In this document: positions 25,561-38,900 of the stretch, piece by piece
Position numbering within the stretch: the first letter of the stretch is position 1
How the letters are laid out: every line of letters starts with the position of its first letter
Assembly (NCBI RefSeq): GCF_910591885.1
Contig: NC_063275.1
Location: forward strand, 24,540,501 to 24,604,500
Source of the DNA: Bombus terrestris
Lineage: Eukaryota; Arthropoda; Insecta; Hymenoptera; Apidae
Direction: 5' to 3'
DNA: 64,000 nucleotides
Position numbers and translations under genes: made by a program
Notes under the pieces: model-generated
The model's database searches: none
Told to the model about the DNA's origin: nothing
What the model saw: the letters and a program-made list of their open reading frames with translations, nothing else

Positions 25561-28500
25561 GTGCAAGAGAACAATTGCAAGCATATTTTGTTAAATAGCA
25601 TAATAGCGTTTCGCTAATAGCGATAATCGAGTATCGATGTTTTTCAAAAAAAGAAAAATGGCATGTCGACATTAATAGAATATCATGAAGGAACGTACGT
25701 TTACTTCGTAAGCAACGAAATACACGAAGGTAATAGGCAACGTTTCTTCCAGCTTTAATACCTTTTACTCGGAAAGTATATAGAATATGGAAAACTGCTT
25801 TGTGTCAGAGTAACATACTTCTTATAAATCGCAGTCTCCCTTGATGTAGTCCACAACAGAAAATAATGACCGCGATATTTTGACTTGTTCGAGTGAAGCA
25901 ACCATAAATCCACAAACGTTTTTCTCCTCAACGTAAGATCGCTGAATAAGACGATGTATAATACATTTCCATGAAATGAACACGTTCAACTATCTCTCGC
26001 GACCAATTATATCGGATTCAATTTTTAGAATGAAATGCCTGATTTTTGTTAAACCAATCCCGTTCTTATTAGATTGTGCATGTTTATGAATTTGTGGGAA
26101 ATTGAAAGAAAAAAAATGCACGGAATATATAAAATGCAAAAATATTTAATAGATGAAATAAATCTCTATTTAAATTCCATATCTATAGTTAATGTTCCGT
26201 AGTATAGTATATAAAATTACAATCTAATTGTTTAATTCATTTTTAATTTTTCTATTTAACAAATACCTCGCTTCCATAGACGTTTAATACATATTTTCTC
26301 GTATCGGACACAATTCGAAATTCCTCTAAAAACGGAACACTGTACTCGCTCGATATTTTAACTTGCAAAAAAATTTGCGTCGTAGCTTGGTAAAAAATAC
26401 CCGATAGATTACATTAACAACTCTATGATGCTTCGACAAAGGTGGAACGCTTTTTACAAAAAAAAAAGCAAACTATACCCTTCGTAAAGCACGCAATGAA
26501 TGTCGAGGGCATCCAAAGTAAACCGTACACCTGTTTATACTTTCCAATTGCTCGTCCTCTTCTTTCTTAAAAAAGATGAAGAAGAAAACACCGTATTAGA
26601 AACAATACGTAAGCCTTCTTTTGTACAAGGCTTCGTGTCCTTCGGGAAATATCCATGCAAAAATTAAGCGAAAAAAATAGCACGCTAATTACCAACTGAA
26701 TTAATACTCGACTTATTGATACGGTTAACAAACAGTCGATTACACCGGTAGGAAAACGTATTTCTACTGAATACTTGGCGATCTATACTCGCAAGTCGTG
26801 TAAAATGAAGCATAAATGACGAAGCATTCCAAATATAGACTCGCGTATCTACTCAATTTTTACGATTATTTTATCCGATGAAATGTAAGATATATGTTTG
26901 TTTACGAATCAAAAACAATCTTTGAAAGCAAACGATTATGAGCAAAATTTTATGAATATTCGCAACCAATATTCTCTCTTCAGATTCGGTAATTATCCGT
27001 ATCCTTTTACATACTGCAGCAGTTTAACCTTATCTATACAATCGTCTGTGAAAAATATCTGAATTTTTATACACGGTTAGGTATATCTAATGAAAGATTT
27101 TTGAGTACCTTCGATTATAAAGAATCGTAACAAACAACACATAAATATTAGACTACCCTTTACACATGGATACTAATAACACATAAATATTAGACTATGT
27201 TCACTTATCGAAGAACTCTAACAAATTGTATCTTGTTTAATATTTCATAGAAATTATAAATAACTAGAAAGCGAAGACAGTGAAAAATATTCAGCTTATG
27301 CCAAATATCTACAGGTGTCCTGATATTTATGGCCGACAGTGCGCATAAATAAAGCAGTTATATAGAATAAAGTAACGATTAATAAAAAATAGTTACGTTG
27401 AATTAATCTGTATAAGATAGAGATTAAATAAAATTACCAAATAATCCGAGAAACTGTACATTTTGTAAATGACAAGAATACGATGACGCGCGTATAGTTA
27501 AGGGTGAAAAATATGAAATATAGGCGGTGGAATTATTTCGATATTCTAATGCAACAAATATTATGCGCCAATCGAGACTCTCTCTTTCGCGTAATCCGGT
27601 TTGAATGGATACACGAGAGATCGTAAGTACGTTGTTTTCTATCTTGTCTACCCTCTAGACGGGGCTTTCTTCTCCTCGCCCTATGCTCCAGGGCGTTAAG
27701 AGGGAATAGCACGACTATTTTCGACTCGTGGTGGTTTAAAAGCTATTTCAGTACCAAAACGTCAACTCCTTCCACCATGGAGCTCCTCGTCTCCGCCCTC
27801 TATCGTTTGCCCGACCGCTTTGTTTCTTTCCTCTGATTTCTCTTCTCCGTCCATTCGCGAGAAATATGCCCCTTTTGATACTTAAAAGTGCTAACGCTCG
27901 TGCTAACTACCTTCATCGCGCTTGTCATTGACCCTCGACTAATTCGAGTCTGCGAAAATAAATCTGCGAACGCCAACCGGGGACAAAGAGAACCGAACGA
28001 AGCAACGAACTCGCGCCAGCCATTTTGCAAATAGGACGCGCGATTTAGACGACGCAGAACTAAGATTCTGTGGAAATTGGCCGCGATGGAAAACGTTGAC
28101 TCATCCTGATACTCTACTCGACTTTTCGGAATTACCCAACTTCGTAGAAAATTGTCGCGGTTTATTATTAATGGTTCGACAAAGAAAGGGGATAATTCGT
28201 TGGAATTGGAATCGAGAATCTATTCGAACTATGGTTGCTAATTTATCGTCACTCTGAAACCAGGCTTCTTGAACGATCGAACTAACACCGTTTGGTGAAA
28301 TTTTACGACTCCTAGGTTACAATTTATTGCCGTTAGTAAATTCAATAGTGTGACATTATATATGTAAATTTTACGAATCGTAAGTCGACTAATTATCCGA
28401 TTTGACAATTTATCGATATATTATTAGTTGATTAATTATCGTGCAAGAGTGCGTCTTCTGACTTCGTTTGAATATCTCAGTTTCCAAGACGTTACAATTT

Positions 28501-30055
28501 GTGAAGGGTAATGGGTGCAGTAATTCGAATATGGATCGCGTATTATTTCTAAAATAATTACTTAAAGTTGATGCATTGATTTTGCTATCGATAAACCGTA
28601 TAAACGTATAAGGATATCCAGGATCATCCTATCAGAATTATCAGGAAGCTCTCAAATACCTCGAAACAAACAAATGTGAATTAACGTTATCTATAAAGAG
28701 AAAAAGAACGTGGAATATTTAGAACGACTGTTTATAGATAAAATATTCGAACAAATAAAACGATCACGTGGAAAGAAAGAAAACAGAAAATAGATAGGCG
28801 ATATAAAGAGAACAAAGTGGTAAAATTGGCACAAGGAAAGAGGAAATTAAATGGTTCGCCGGCAAATGTGGGCCATTGCAATTCGAATTTGAAGAGAAAT
28901 GCTGCGCGAAGAGCGGACGTCGATGTGAAAATTTAATATACATCGAACGGAACTTAACACGGTCATGGAGAATCGAAGGCATGCCCGTTATTCAAGTTCC
29001 AACAATAATCTCTGGCGGGTTAACTGGGGAAGTTCTCCGTGCGACGACTCAATACTAATACACGTAACACAACCGATCGCGGCAGGCCGCGAAATTAGTC
29101 GGTGCTAATTGCGAATGCCACGTCTGAATTACATCGGGCGATTGCACGAATATTAATTTACTCTTGTCGATGAACGCGAGCACAGACGATTATCGATTCA
29201 CAGTTTACAGGGAATAGCGTATCGAATCGTTGAAAACCTCGTTGATGATTTCGGTAATTATCTCATTAACTATTATCTCATTAACTAAAAATTGTATTAA
29301 TATAATAATAATAATATGTTAATAGCGACGTGTATTAGTGGGAAGAAATTCTAATGGGGATGACCAATGTAAAGCTGGTTGCTCGTTGTTAGGTACTTGA
29401 TGAGATTCTCTTACTTTAGAAGCTCTGTTATTAAAACATTAACAAGATTGAATACGCTCTATTCGATATTTCGTTCATTGCTATCTATTCTGTTCGATCG
29501 TCCAATATAGCTATTCGATACTGATCGATATTTTCAATTATTCGTCTTATTCGATACGTTATTTCTCATATATTATATAAATATAATTACGTAATATAAA
29601 TGATTATATAAATGCGTAAATATCTTCTTAATTTTAACGATCTTCGAGTTATTAAGATTGATAACGATTGAAATAATCGGAATATCATAAAAGAAGATCC
29701 AATGAAAAATAAAGTCGAATATACTGTTTTATAGGAATAAAATGTAAAGAGATTCAGAACTAAATATGATGTAACTTCATGCTATAAACAGAAGCGTTAC
29801 GAGGATGATATACATAAAGACACTGGCCAAGTCTAATTGCACAGGAATATCGAATATACTATTATCGCTGGCCTTTGACAAGCAAGTGACATGTCACTTT
29901 AGATATCGGTTGTATGAACAGTCTTAAGTGCATACGCGGTGGCACTGTGTGATCAAAGGTAAAATTAATACGTGGATAGGTACACCGATGAATTAACCAT
30001 ACGCCAATTTACGTACATGATAAAACGATAAATATACCAACTTCAAAACCTTCAA
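25561..30055. other. Gene-free stretch
   Basis: No supported gene. Noted: a direct repeat of about 20 bp (AACACATAAATATTAGACTA) at about 27137 and 27178, and a more G+C-rich patch at 27560-28080. Open frames in that patch lack recognisable domains and splice partners. Confidence 0.45.
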
Positions 30056-30137
30056 AATAATAATAATAGTAATAATAATAATAATAGTAATAGTAGTACT
30101 AGCAGTAGTAGTACTATTTCTACTATTATTATTATTA
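30056..30137. repeat. AAT/AGT trinucleotide repeat with hairpin symmetry
   Basis: An array of AAT and AGT units changes to ACT/ATT units half way, so the left half is close to the reverse complement of the right half around a GTACTAGCAGTAGTAGTAC centre. This would form a long imperfect hairpin. Confidence 0.85.
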
Positions 30138-30866
30138 ATCTGCATTGCTTGAAAATAATTGCTTTCTCATTTTGAAAAATAAAATTAGCACATTTTCACA
30201 ATAAAACATAAAAATTTAAATTGTCGTAGAAAGATTACAATCCTCTTCTAAAAAATCAGAAGTCAAATTTGGAGTAATCATCGCGAATAAATAGAAATAA
30301 ATTTAATGCTAGGATGTATTGGCCAAAACTATGACAAAATACACAATGTACATATGTAAAAATTCATAGAAGCGGATATGAAAGGGATCCAAAATGAAAA
30401 GAAAAGTTTCATGTTTTTTTAGTTTAGATATAGTCAATTGCAGTCGCTAATACCAAAAGATAAAAACGATATTCTTTCTGTTAGGAATCTTAATTCATCC
30501 TCGATACGAATACCAAGCAACGAACGAAGTAATTGACTCTTAAAGAAGCGTTCAAACGATCAATATTATTATCAATGTTATTATCAATATTTAAAGTTCC
30601 CAAACAGTGTATTGATAATACATATTGATATATTGATATATCGATAGTCTAGAATCTAAAGTAGTACTTCTTACGTACGAGAACTTTAAATATTGATCGT
30701 CTGAACGTCAATCCTTCACTCTGCTAAGAAACTCAAAAATCATAACAAGATCGTAGACAAGTCATACGTTAAAGAAAAACAGAAGCATGCTCTTCTTAAA
30801 CACTCTGCATAGTGATCGTGATATTGTCTATATAAGAGTTAAAGATCACCACTAACGTGTACAGAT

Positions 30867-31902
30867 TTAGATCAAAGCGATCGGTATTCCTCCGGAGATC
30901 ACCATAAAATACATTTCACCGTGACTCCCATAAAGGACAATGTTCTCGATTACAGTCAACGTTGCGTTCATGGCAACTTTTATGGCGGTCAGATGACCAA
31001 CCATCCTACCAATAACCTTGGTAACGCCAGATGGTAATCTATCTGTGATCATACAAGGATACTATCTGCAAGGTAATACATGTGCAAAGGATTATCGTGT
31101 AACTTACGTGTTTGTCAGTCAAAAAATGTATTTTCTAAGTAAGTTTTTCTGGAAAATAGAGTTCATTGGTATATAGATAGCAGTTCCACGATGAGTAGCT
31201 TCTAAAGTTATACCATAAAGGATACTGAATCTCATTAAAAAAGATAAAAATTCGTCGAAATTGACCTGTTCTTCGTCTAAAATTGTTGTTAATATTAGTT
31301 TTAAAACTTTACCTATATAAGACACGTTCCATTTGAGTACGATATCTCTTCTATTTTAAACATCCGATACCGTTCTTCCGGAGTACACGTAATTAGTGTA
31401 CGCGATATTGTATACTATGGTGGTACATAATACTTTGGAAATATTTGTTTCTTCTATATTAATTAGTTACGTTGGTCGGAAATGCAGTACGTTATCGATT
31501 ACAGTACTGTCGTAGTTATTAATTCGGTTCTATCTTTCGATGTACATACTTCGTTAGTTATTAAAATAACATTTTGTGGGATTCCGATGATTGCGCTATA
31601 TTATTTAAAGCTTCCTTCGGCATCGAAGTGTCATATTTTTGAAATCGTTCTCAAAAACTAGCGATGACAAAGTTGAATTCGACCGATTAAAAATTGCGAT
31701 CATTTTCATAATTACTTTACTTACAGCTCTGATCAAAAATATGACATTTTAGTAGACCAGGGACGCCATAAATAATTAAAAATGGTAAATATGCATGTGG
31801 AACAAAAAGATTTGTGAGTAAACGGAGCATAATTAAATCTGATAATTGCCATATATTCTTAGGACGCTCACAGTAATGGCGGTAAAAGATTTGTATAACC
31901 AT
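30867..31902 (-). pseudogene. Unresolved membrane-protein gene or remnant
   Basis: Three minus-strand pieces look coding. 31902-31729 (MVIQIFYRHYCERPKNIW...) is hydrophobic and ends AGCT|GTAAGT in phase 1. A piece from about 31281 has a matching phase-1 acceptor (ACAATTTTAG) and runs FDEFLSFLMRFS... to an in-frame stop (TGA) near 31119. A last piece, about 31061-30867, opens after TTGCAGATAG and reads MITDRLPSGVTKV... to a stop. Two pieces contain likely membrane helices. Piece 2 stops before any usable donor and its phase does not fit piece 3, so I cannot build an intact gene. It may be decayed, mis-modelled by me, or chance. Family not recognised. Confidence 0.25.
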
Positions 31903-32029
31903 CTTACCTCGTTTGATCGTTATATTGCTTCCAATTCTATTTGTCGCGACATTTTATCGTTCAACAACACGGACACAGTCACTACAGACACAAACTATGA
32001 ATTGATGTCTTTATTATGCACGATTTAAA

Positions 32030-32900
32030 CAAATATGTTACAAAAATATTAAATTTTATTCGCTAGAAATCTCTCGACGAATCAACACAAAAAGACACTG
32101 ACTAATAATTAGTGTTACGTGCCTTTTCAAGATTTTGGGGGATTTGGCGCGGTTGCAGCCCATGGAATGCTAAAGCACTCTGTTCGCGTAACAACGTCAA
32201 ACGATTCAACAAAATAACTCGACGTTTAAATGAAGAAATACACAACGAGAAAGATTCACTTGAACAATAATTTATATTTAAAACTGAATTATAATAGAAT
32301 AAGTACTTTGACAAAGATTTGCGTTTTAATGAAATTTACTTAGACTCTGAGCTCAGCGTGATGATTCTATGATTCAACGATTCTAACCTTTTGGGTCGCA
32401 GAGTAACCCATTTATCTGCTCGAATTTTACATGACAATCTATGACTTATTTGTTACCCAATAACACAAATTGTTATTAATAAACATTCATTTTATTGGAG
32501 TTTATAATATTAGAAAGCGAGCGATTTATGCCTTGGCAATGTTCTTTCCCATGGTAACGAAAGTAAATACAAAATTTGAAATAAATAACTTTTGTTTGTT
32601 GCCTCGGATACGCTGCTGTACAGTTAAATTCGCCGCGCTACAATTTACTTTATTATCGTACAAAATATTCAAAAGAAAGCCACAGGCCTATACCAATTCA
32701 CATCGCGCGTACAGTATAATGACCGTTATGTTTACAGCACTGACAATGAATCTAGGAAAGTACTTTTATTATGTTGGTAATGATATGTTTACGGCTTACA
32801 TTGAATAAAATAGTGATTTGTTTGCGGCATTTTTGTGAGCTGAGAAAAGAAATAAATGGGCGTGTAGAAAAGAAATTTCTAATTTCTATATTATCGTGAA
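32030..32900. promoter_or_regulatory. Upstream region of TCERG1
   Basis: This 870-bp stretch separates the weak minus-strand candidate from the TCERG1 start codon at 32901 and should include the TCERG1 promoter and 5-prime UTR. No TATA element or clear initiator can be assigned. Confidence 0.4.
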
Positions 32901-35900
32901 ATGGAAACGAGTACCGAGCAAACTCCCGCAACTACGGAAACCGCTTCTAATAATGAGCAGGAACACAATGAAGAGGGCATGGAAGAAACTGAAGATTACA
33001 GTTTCGATGGTGAAGATTATAGGCATTTCGTACCACGGGGTCGAGGAGGGTTTAGGTGCGTTATAGTTTCTCTTAACATTTCATACGTCCCTCTGATTAA
33101 TTACCGAAAATACCAAATAGAAAAGTAAGGTTAGGTTGTCCCCCTCACGATACTTTTACCTTACCCCTTATATATGTTTGACCGAAACGATCAAACTTCA
33201 TATTACCATGAGTTCCTTACACTTTTAATGCTATGGAAACACGACTATTGTTTCTACTTACGCTCCTGTACGATGAAATGATTTACCCATAATTATTTGA
33301 TACATTGTTTGATTTGTTTCGTGAACTTACTGTTGTAATGAAGTTTTCATTTGTGAATATTAATCGTTTTTTTGTCACGTAGTTATCGTAACATGAAAAA
33401 AGGTAAATAATACCTTGGAGAATATTTGTAATGTTTCTTATTAAGAATTATATAAATGATTTGTATGTCATACATAGATGATTTTTACGTGTCATTGCTC
33501 TGTCCAAATTTCTTTGTTAAATGTAAAATTAGTATGAAAAGAAACGAAGATGCTGAAGATGTCTACGATTGGGTAAATGATTCAGACGTATGGTACGTAA
33601 AGTACATAGTCACGACATATAACAATAATTTAAGGGATCGTGGCAGAGGTGGGTTTGATTTTCCCATGAGAGGTGGACCTCCAAGATTTAGAGGAAGAGG
33701 ATTTGGACCTAGAGGACCAATGTTTCGTGGAGCAAATAATGGATTTCCGTTTGAGGGACCTCCTAGGCCAAATTGTCCACCGGGTCCAGCAGGACCACGT
33801 TTCCGGGGACCTCCGCCGTTTGATCCTAGTTGGGGACCTATGGGGCCACCAAATCTGATGGGACCGCCAAATCTTATGGGACCTCCAGGAATGGTAATTA
33901 TCGTTTAATCTATGTCAATATGTGTCATTTTTTCAGTAAAATGATTACATATAATTTAACTTTATATGTAATTAGCCACCACCACACATGATGAATGGCC
34001 CAATTGGGACAGGTCCTGGACCTTATGGACCACCTCCTGGGATGGGACCACCCAATATGAATAACGTAAATTTTGATTTACAGAAACATAGAGCGACATG
34101 TAAATATCTTGTTCTAACACTTGGAACTTTGTTATAGATTCCAGGTCAACAGCAGCCCCCGCAACAACAGGCACAACAAGCAAACATTCCAGGCTTAGAT
34201 CTCAATGGAGAGGTATGGGTAGAAACAAAAACACCGGATGGCAAATCATATTATTATAACATTCGTACAAGGGAAACTACATGGACAAAACCAGAGGGAC
34301 CAAATGTTAAGGTCATGGTGCAAGATCAGGTCGGTTAAATTCCATTATAGATTTCTATTATTAAAAGCTGTGTGATTATATATAAATAGAATATTTTTGT
34401 ATTGTACAATGTTAATTCTTATTACAGTTAGAACAACTGGTGCATGGAGCGTCTAAACAAACAACCCCAACTGGCACTCCCACTTCTACGGCTACTACTC
34501 CTAATCAAATTAATGAAAATAGGGTGTCTCAAAGTAGCGAACAATCTTCAACAAATAATGCAGATGCTATCAGTCAACTTAGTACTGCTCCACCTGGTAC
34601 AGGGCCACCTCCTACACTTGGTGAAACACCAGATATGAATGCACAACCAACTGACACAACACAAGCAAACGGTATAATATGTTAATTTTGGTTCGAAAAA
34701 TTAAAATTAACGCATATAATAATTTAATAAAAGTATTATAATATTATACTTTCTATACAGGTACAACACCCACAACTGTAACTAGTACCCCAACTATGAA
34801 TACCCCAGCAGTAAATACAAATATGATGCAACCTCCTCCTAATATGATACCTATGCAACACAGGATGCCAAATCAATTTGGTGGTCCAATTGCAACACAA
34901 TTTGGAGCAGCACCTTTTGGTATGCCACCGCCAGGGTTCCAGCCTTTTGGAGGTTATGGTCCACCACAAGCAAATTGGGGTAATATGATGTATATATAGA
35001 TATACGCACATAAAAATATAACTATTTTTTATGACAAAAAAATATTCATATTAGGTATGCCACAAATGCCACATGGAGTCATGGCTCCACAAGCTCCAGC
35101 AGAAGATCCTGCTATATTAGCTCAGTTGGATCAGGAACTAGTAGCATCTGCTATGGTATGGACGGAACATCGTGCTCCGGATGGAAGATTATATTATTAT
35201 AATAGTAAAGCTGGAGAATCTGTTTGGGAAAAGCCACAAGCACTAAAGGATCTTGAAAGTATGTCTTTAATATAATGTATAACATAAATTTAGAAACAAG
35301 ATAAACAATATAAAAAATTATTTATCATTATCGCTAGATGCAAAATTAGCGCTACGGCAAAAAGCAGAAGAAGCAGCTGCCATCTCTACGAACACCGCCG
35401 TGACTACTTCCACCGTTACTAGTAACAATGTAACTACAGAAGCCACAAAACAAGAAAAACCTCAAGAAAGTAATCACGAAACCAAAGATAGTGTAAAGGA
35501 AACAGACGCTAATAAACCGAAAAAAGAGGAAACAGCGCCTAAAGAAGCTGCCAAACCTCAAGACAAATCTAGACCAATCTCTAGTACACCAGTACCTGGA
35601 ACTCCTTGGTACAGAATTAATTTACTACTTTTTACGATGCTTGGGCAAAATTTAAATTTAAATTTTGTTTACTAGGTGTGTTGTTTGGACGGGCGATGGA
35701 CGCGTATTCTTTTATAATCCCTCATCGCGTATTTCTGTCTGGGAAAGACCAGATGATCTCATTGGTCGTCAGGATGTCGATAAGATGGTATCTACTCCGC
35801 CAGATGCAGTGGTAGCTACGAAACCAACGCGTCAATCAGATACAAGTGAAAGCAGTGATGATGAACAACCAATACCAGCAAAAAAGATGAAACAGGATGA

Positions 35901-38900
35901 TACAAAAAGTAAATTATACTACGCTCATAACTGTGTACTGTATTTAAAAAATGTACGTATTAATAAAATTACCATATTTCCTGTTTTAGCCACAGCGCCA
36001 AAAGAAGAGGAGGAAAAAGAGAATAAAAAAACTATCGATATCGGAAAGGAGGCTGCAATAGAGGCAGAAGTACGAGCTGCTAGAGAAAGGGCAATTGTTC
36101 CTTTGGAGACAAGAATTAAATCATTTAGGGATATGCTTGCAGAAAAAGATGTAAACAAGTATAAATTGATAAGTAACATTAATAAGAAATAAAATTTATT
36201 TAATTGAAATAATCGTTCTTGGTAGGTATCCGCGTTTAGTACTTGGGAAAAGGAGCTTCACAAAATTGTATTTGACCCCCGATACTTACTTTTAACATCG
36301 AAGGAGAGAAAACAAGTTTTCGAGAAGTACGTAAAGGAGAGGGCGGAAGAAGAGAGGCGGGAAAAGAGGAACAAAATGAAGGAACGAAAAGAACAATTTC
36401 AAAAATTGCTAGAAGAAGCTGGTCTTCATGGAAAGTACGTAATGGCTTTAAAAGATTCTTTAAAATTTTAGAAAAAAGTAAAATGTTTTTAATTTTTTTT
36501 TTTTTTTTTTTTTTTTTTACAATTTAGATCTTCATTTAGTGATTTTGCTCAAAAACATGGGCGTGATGAACGGTTTAAGAATGTAGAAAAGATGCGTGAA
36601 CGGGAGAGCCTATTCAACGAATATCTGCTGGAAGTGCGAAAGAAGGAAAAAGAGGAAAAAACAGCAAAACGAGAACAGGTATTTTCATTTTATTAACATC
36701 ATTGATCTTGTTGCAATGAAAATATTACTTTTCAGGATTCGTGCTACAATATCAAAATCTTAATTGAAACAATATAAATTCACCTTCAGACATTCACTAC
36801 CTTAATCAATACCATAAATAAGAAAAAATCCTATAAATATTATTTCATTCACGCGATAAAAGAACATAACAATTTTTTTAAATATGTGAGAATTAAGGTA
36901 CTTGTACTAAATTTTTTTTTAACTATATAATATGCAATATCGATGCTTTGAAATGTTTTAAAATATTTAAGGATATCTTGTACGTTTCTGTGTACCTCAA
37001 TTCTCCAGATATATCAAAGTATCATAAAAGAAAAGTTCTTTTGGAATAAATCCATTAAACCTTTCCCTCTTCCACGCCAAATCTCATTTTCATATATACA
37101 TCCTCCATTTCGTTCTGGGAAATCATAATATCAACGAAGAGAATATCAAATGAAAACATATAATATATAATATATTCGCGATAAGTTATATAAAACCTGA
37201 ATAAGTCTTTATTCAGCACCAAAATTTCTATTGTTTTACTGTTTGAAAAAGATACAATATGTGATGATACATAAATGAATAATAAATAAAATCTTAAATT
37301 AGATAGGATATAATGCATAATAAATTTATATTTTCAGCAATAATTAATCATTCTTTCAGGTTCTATAGGTATGTTACTATTTTGTTCCACTTGTAAGATT
37401 TATCTAATATGAATTCCTAAATTAATGGCTGAAGAACACATACCAGGAGAAGTTTCTCTAATAATTCTCTACTCCAGTAGATTTTCTCGATAGACAAAAG
37501 TTTTGTAGCTGTAAGATGGGAGATGTAGAGAATAAAATCTTAGTATGTGACGGTTCCTTATATACTTATGTGTTCTGAACTCTCCACTTCAGTCAGGAGG
37601 CAGGCAGGACAGGTTCCGTATGTGGAGTGGCTTGGTTCTGAAGCTGGTTGGTGGCATGGATGATGTCATCTACCATCCCCACCTACACTGCGTGGCACAG
37701 TTGGCACACCCTCGCGCGCCGCATTCTTTACTCCAAAGCAGAGTCATGAGAATGAACGAACTCGGTATTTGTATATTACTCGTAATCCTCGTTACTTCAA
37801 AAGATTAACTTTTCCCCAAAAATCAAAACCAATTTCAAAGAAATTGAATCTATTATCAGCAAAAATAAGATGTCAACACCCCAATGGTAGCATCAATTCC
37901 AAAATCATATTTGTAGATTTTGTTCTGTTTTCTGGAGATAAAGAACCGTTATTTATTTTGAGAAACAAAAGCTACCAATCTATTTCATAATCGATGTATC
38001 AACATAAGAACAAATTCATTTTTTCCTTGCACTTTATTTTACATCTAGTAAAGTTTCATCGAGTTTGTTTATACGAGGGGCCTCGATAAATAAAAAAGGG
38101 AAAAGTTCGAACGAAATATCAATCTTTTTGGTAATTGTTCTTATGTCAATACATAATATATTAAAGTTTAAATACAAAGAAAAAACCAGAACCTACATCA
38201 GAAATTAATAGAGTAATTGGTGTCAAAGTATTTCTTCTTTTATTGCTATCTTTTTAAATTATTACAAAAAATTTTTTTTTCTCACTAAATGCAATATAAG
38301 TATTTTTGTTTAAAATTTAATATATTTGAAGCAACATGAGATGAGTATATTGAAATGATAGAATGAGTGTGCTTTCATGAAATTTGGTTTGTATTCTTCA
38401 GAGAACCTTGACTGCTTTTGTCGTAAAAATATTAGAAGTGGACATTGCAACTCTATTGTGTTTAAATAAAAATTAGACAATTGTGGCACAAATTTTTTAC
38501 TACCTTAAAATTGTATAGGATCGGGATCCGAGTAATAACTATAATAAAAAATTCAAGACCAAAATGTGCCAGCAACTCTGAACTCTAACTCAACTTTTCA
38601 TTGTGAAATAGATGTGTATAAGTTTAGATAAATAAAATAACAGATTATTATCATTATATTGAAACCATAGGTCGTTCACAAATTACGTAATGGGAATTTG
38701 AAATAAACAAGTTGAATATTGTTATTATTTTTTATTTTGATAATATATTTAGAAGTAAAGGAACCAGAGACATATAAAATCTTTAAATGAACTAATTCAT
38801 TAGTTATAGAGTATTTTATAGTAATAAAATCCAAGCATTTTTGAAATAGTTTAGAATTGTATTCATGAAAAACATGAAAGATTAAGTTTCATTAAAAATT

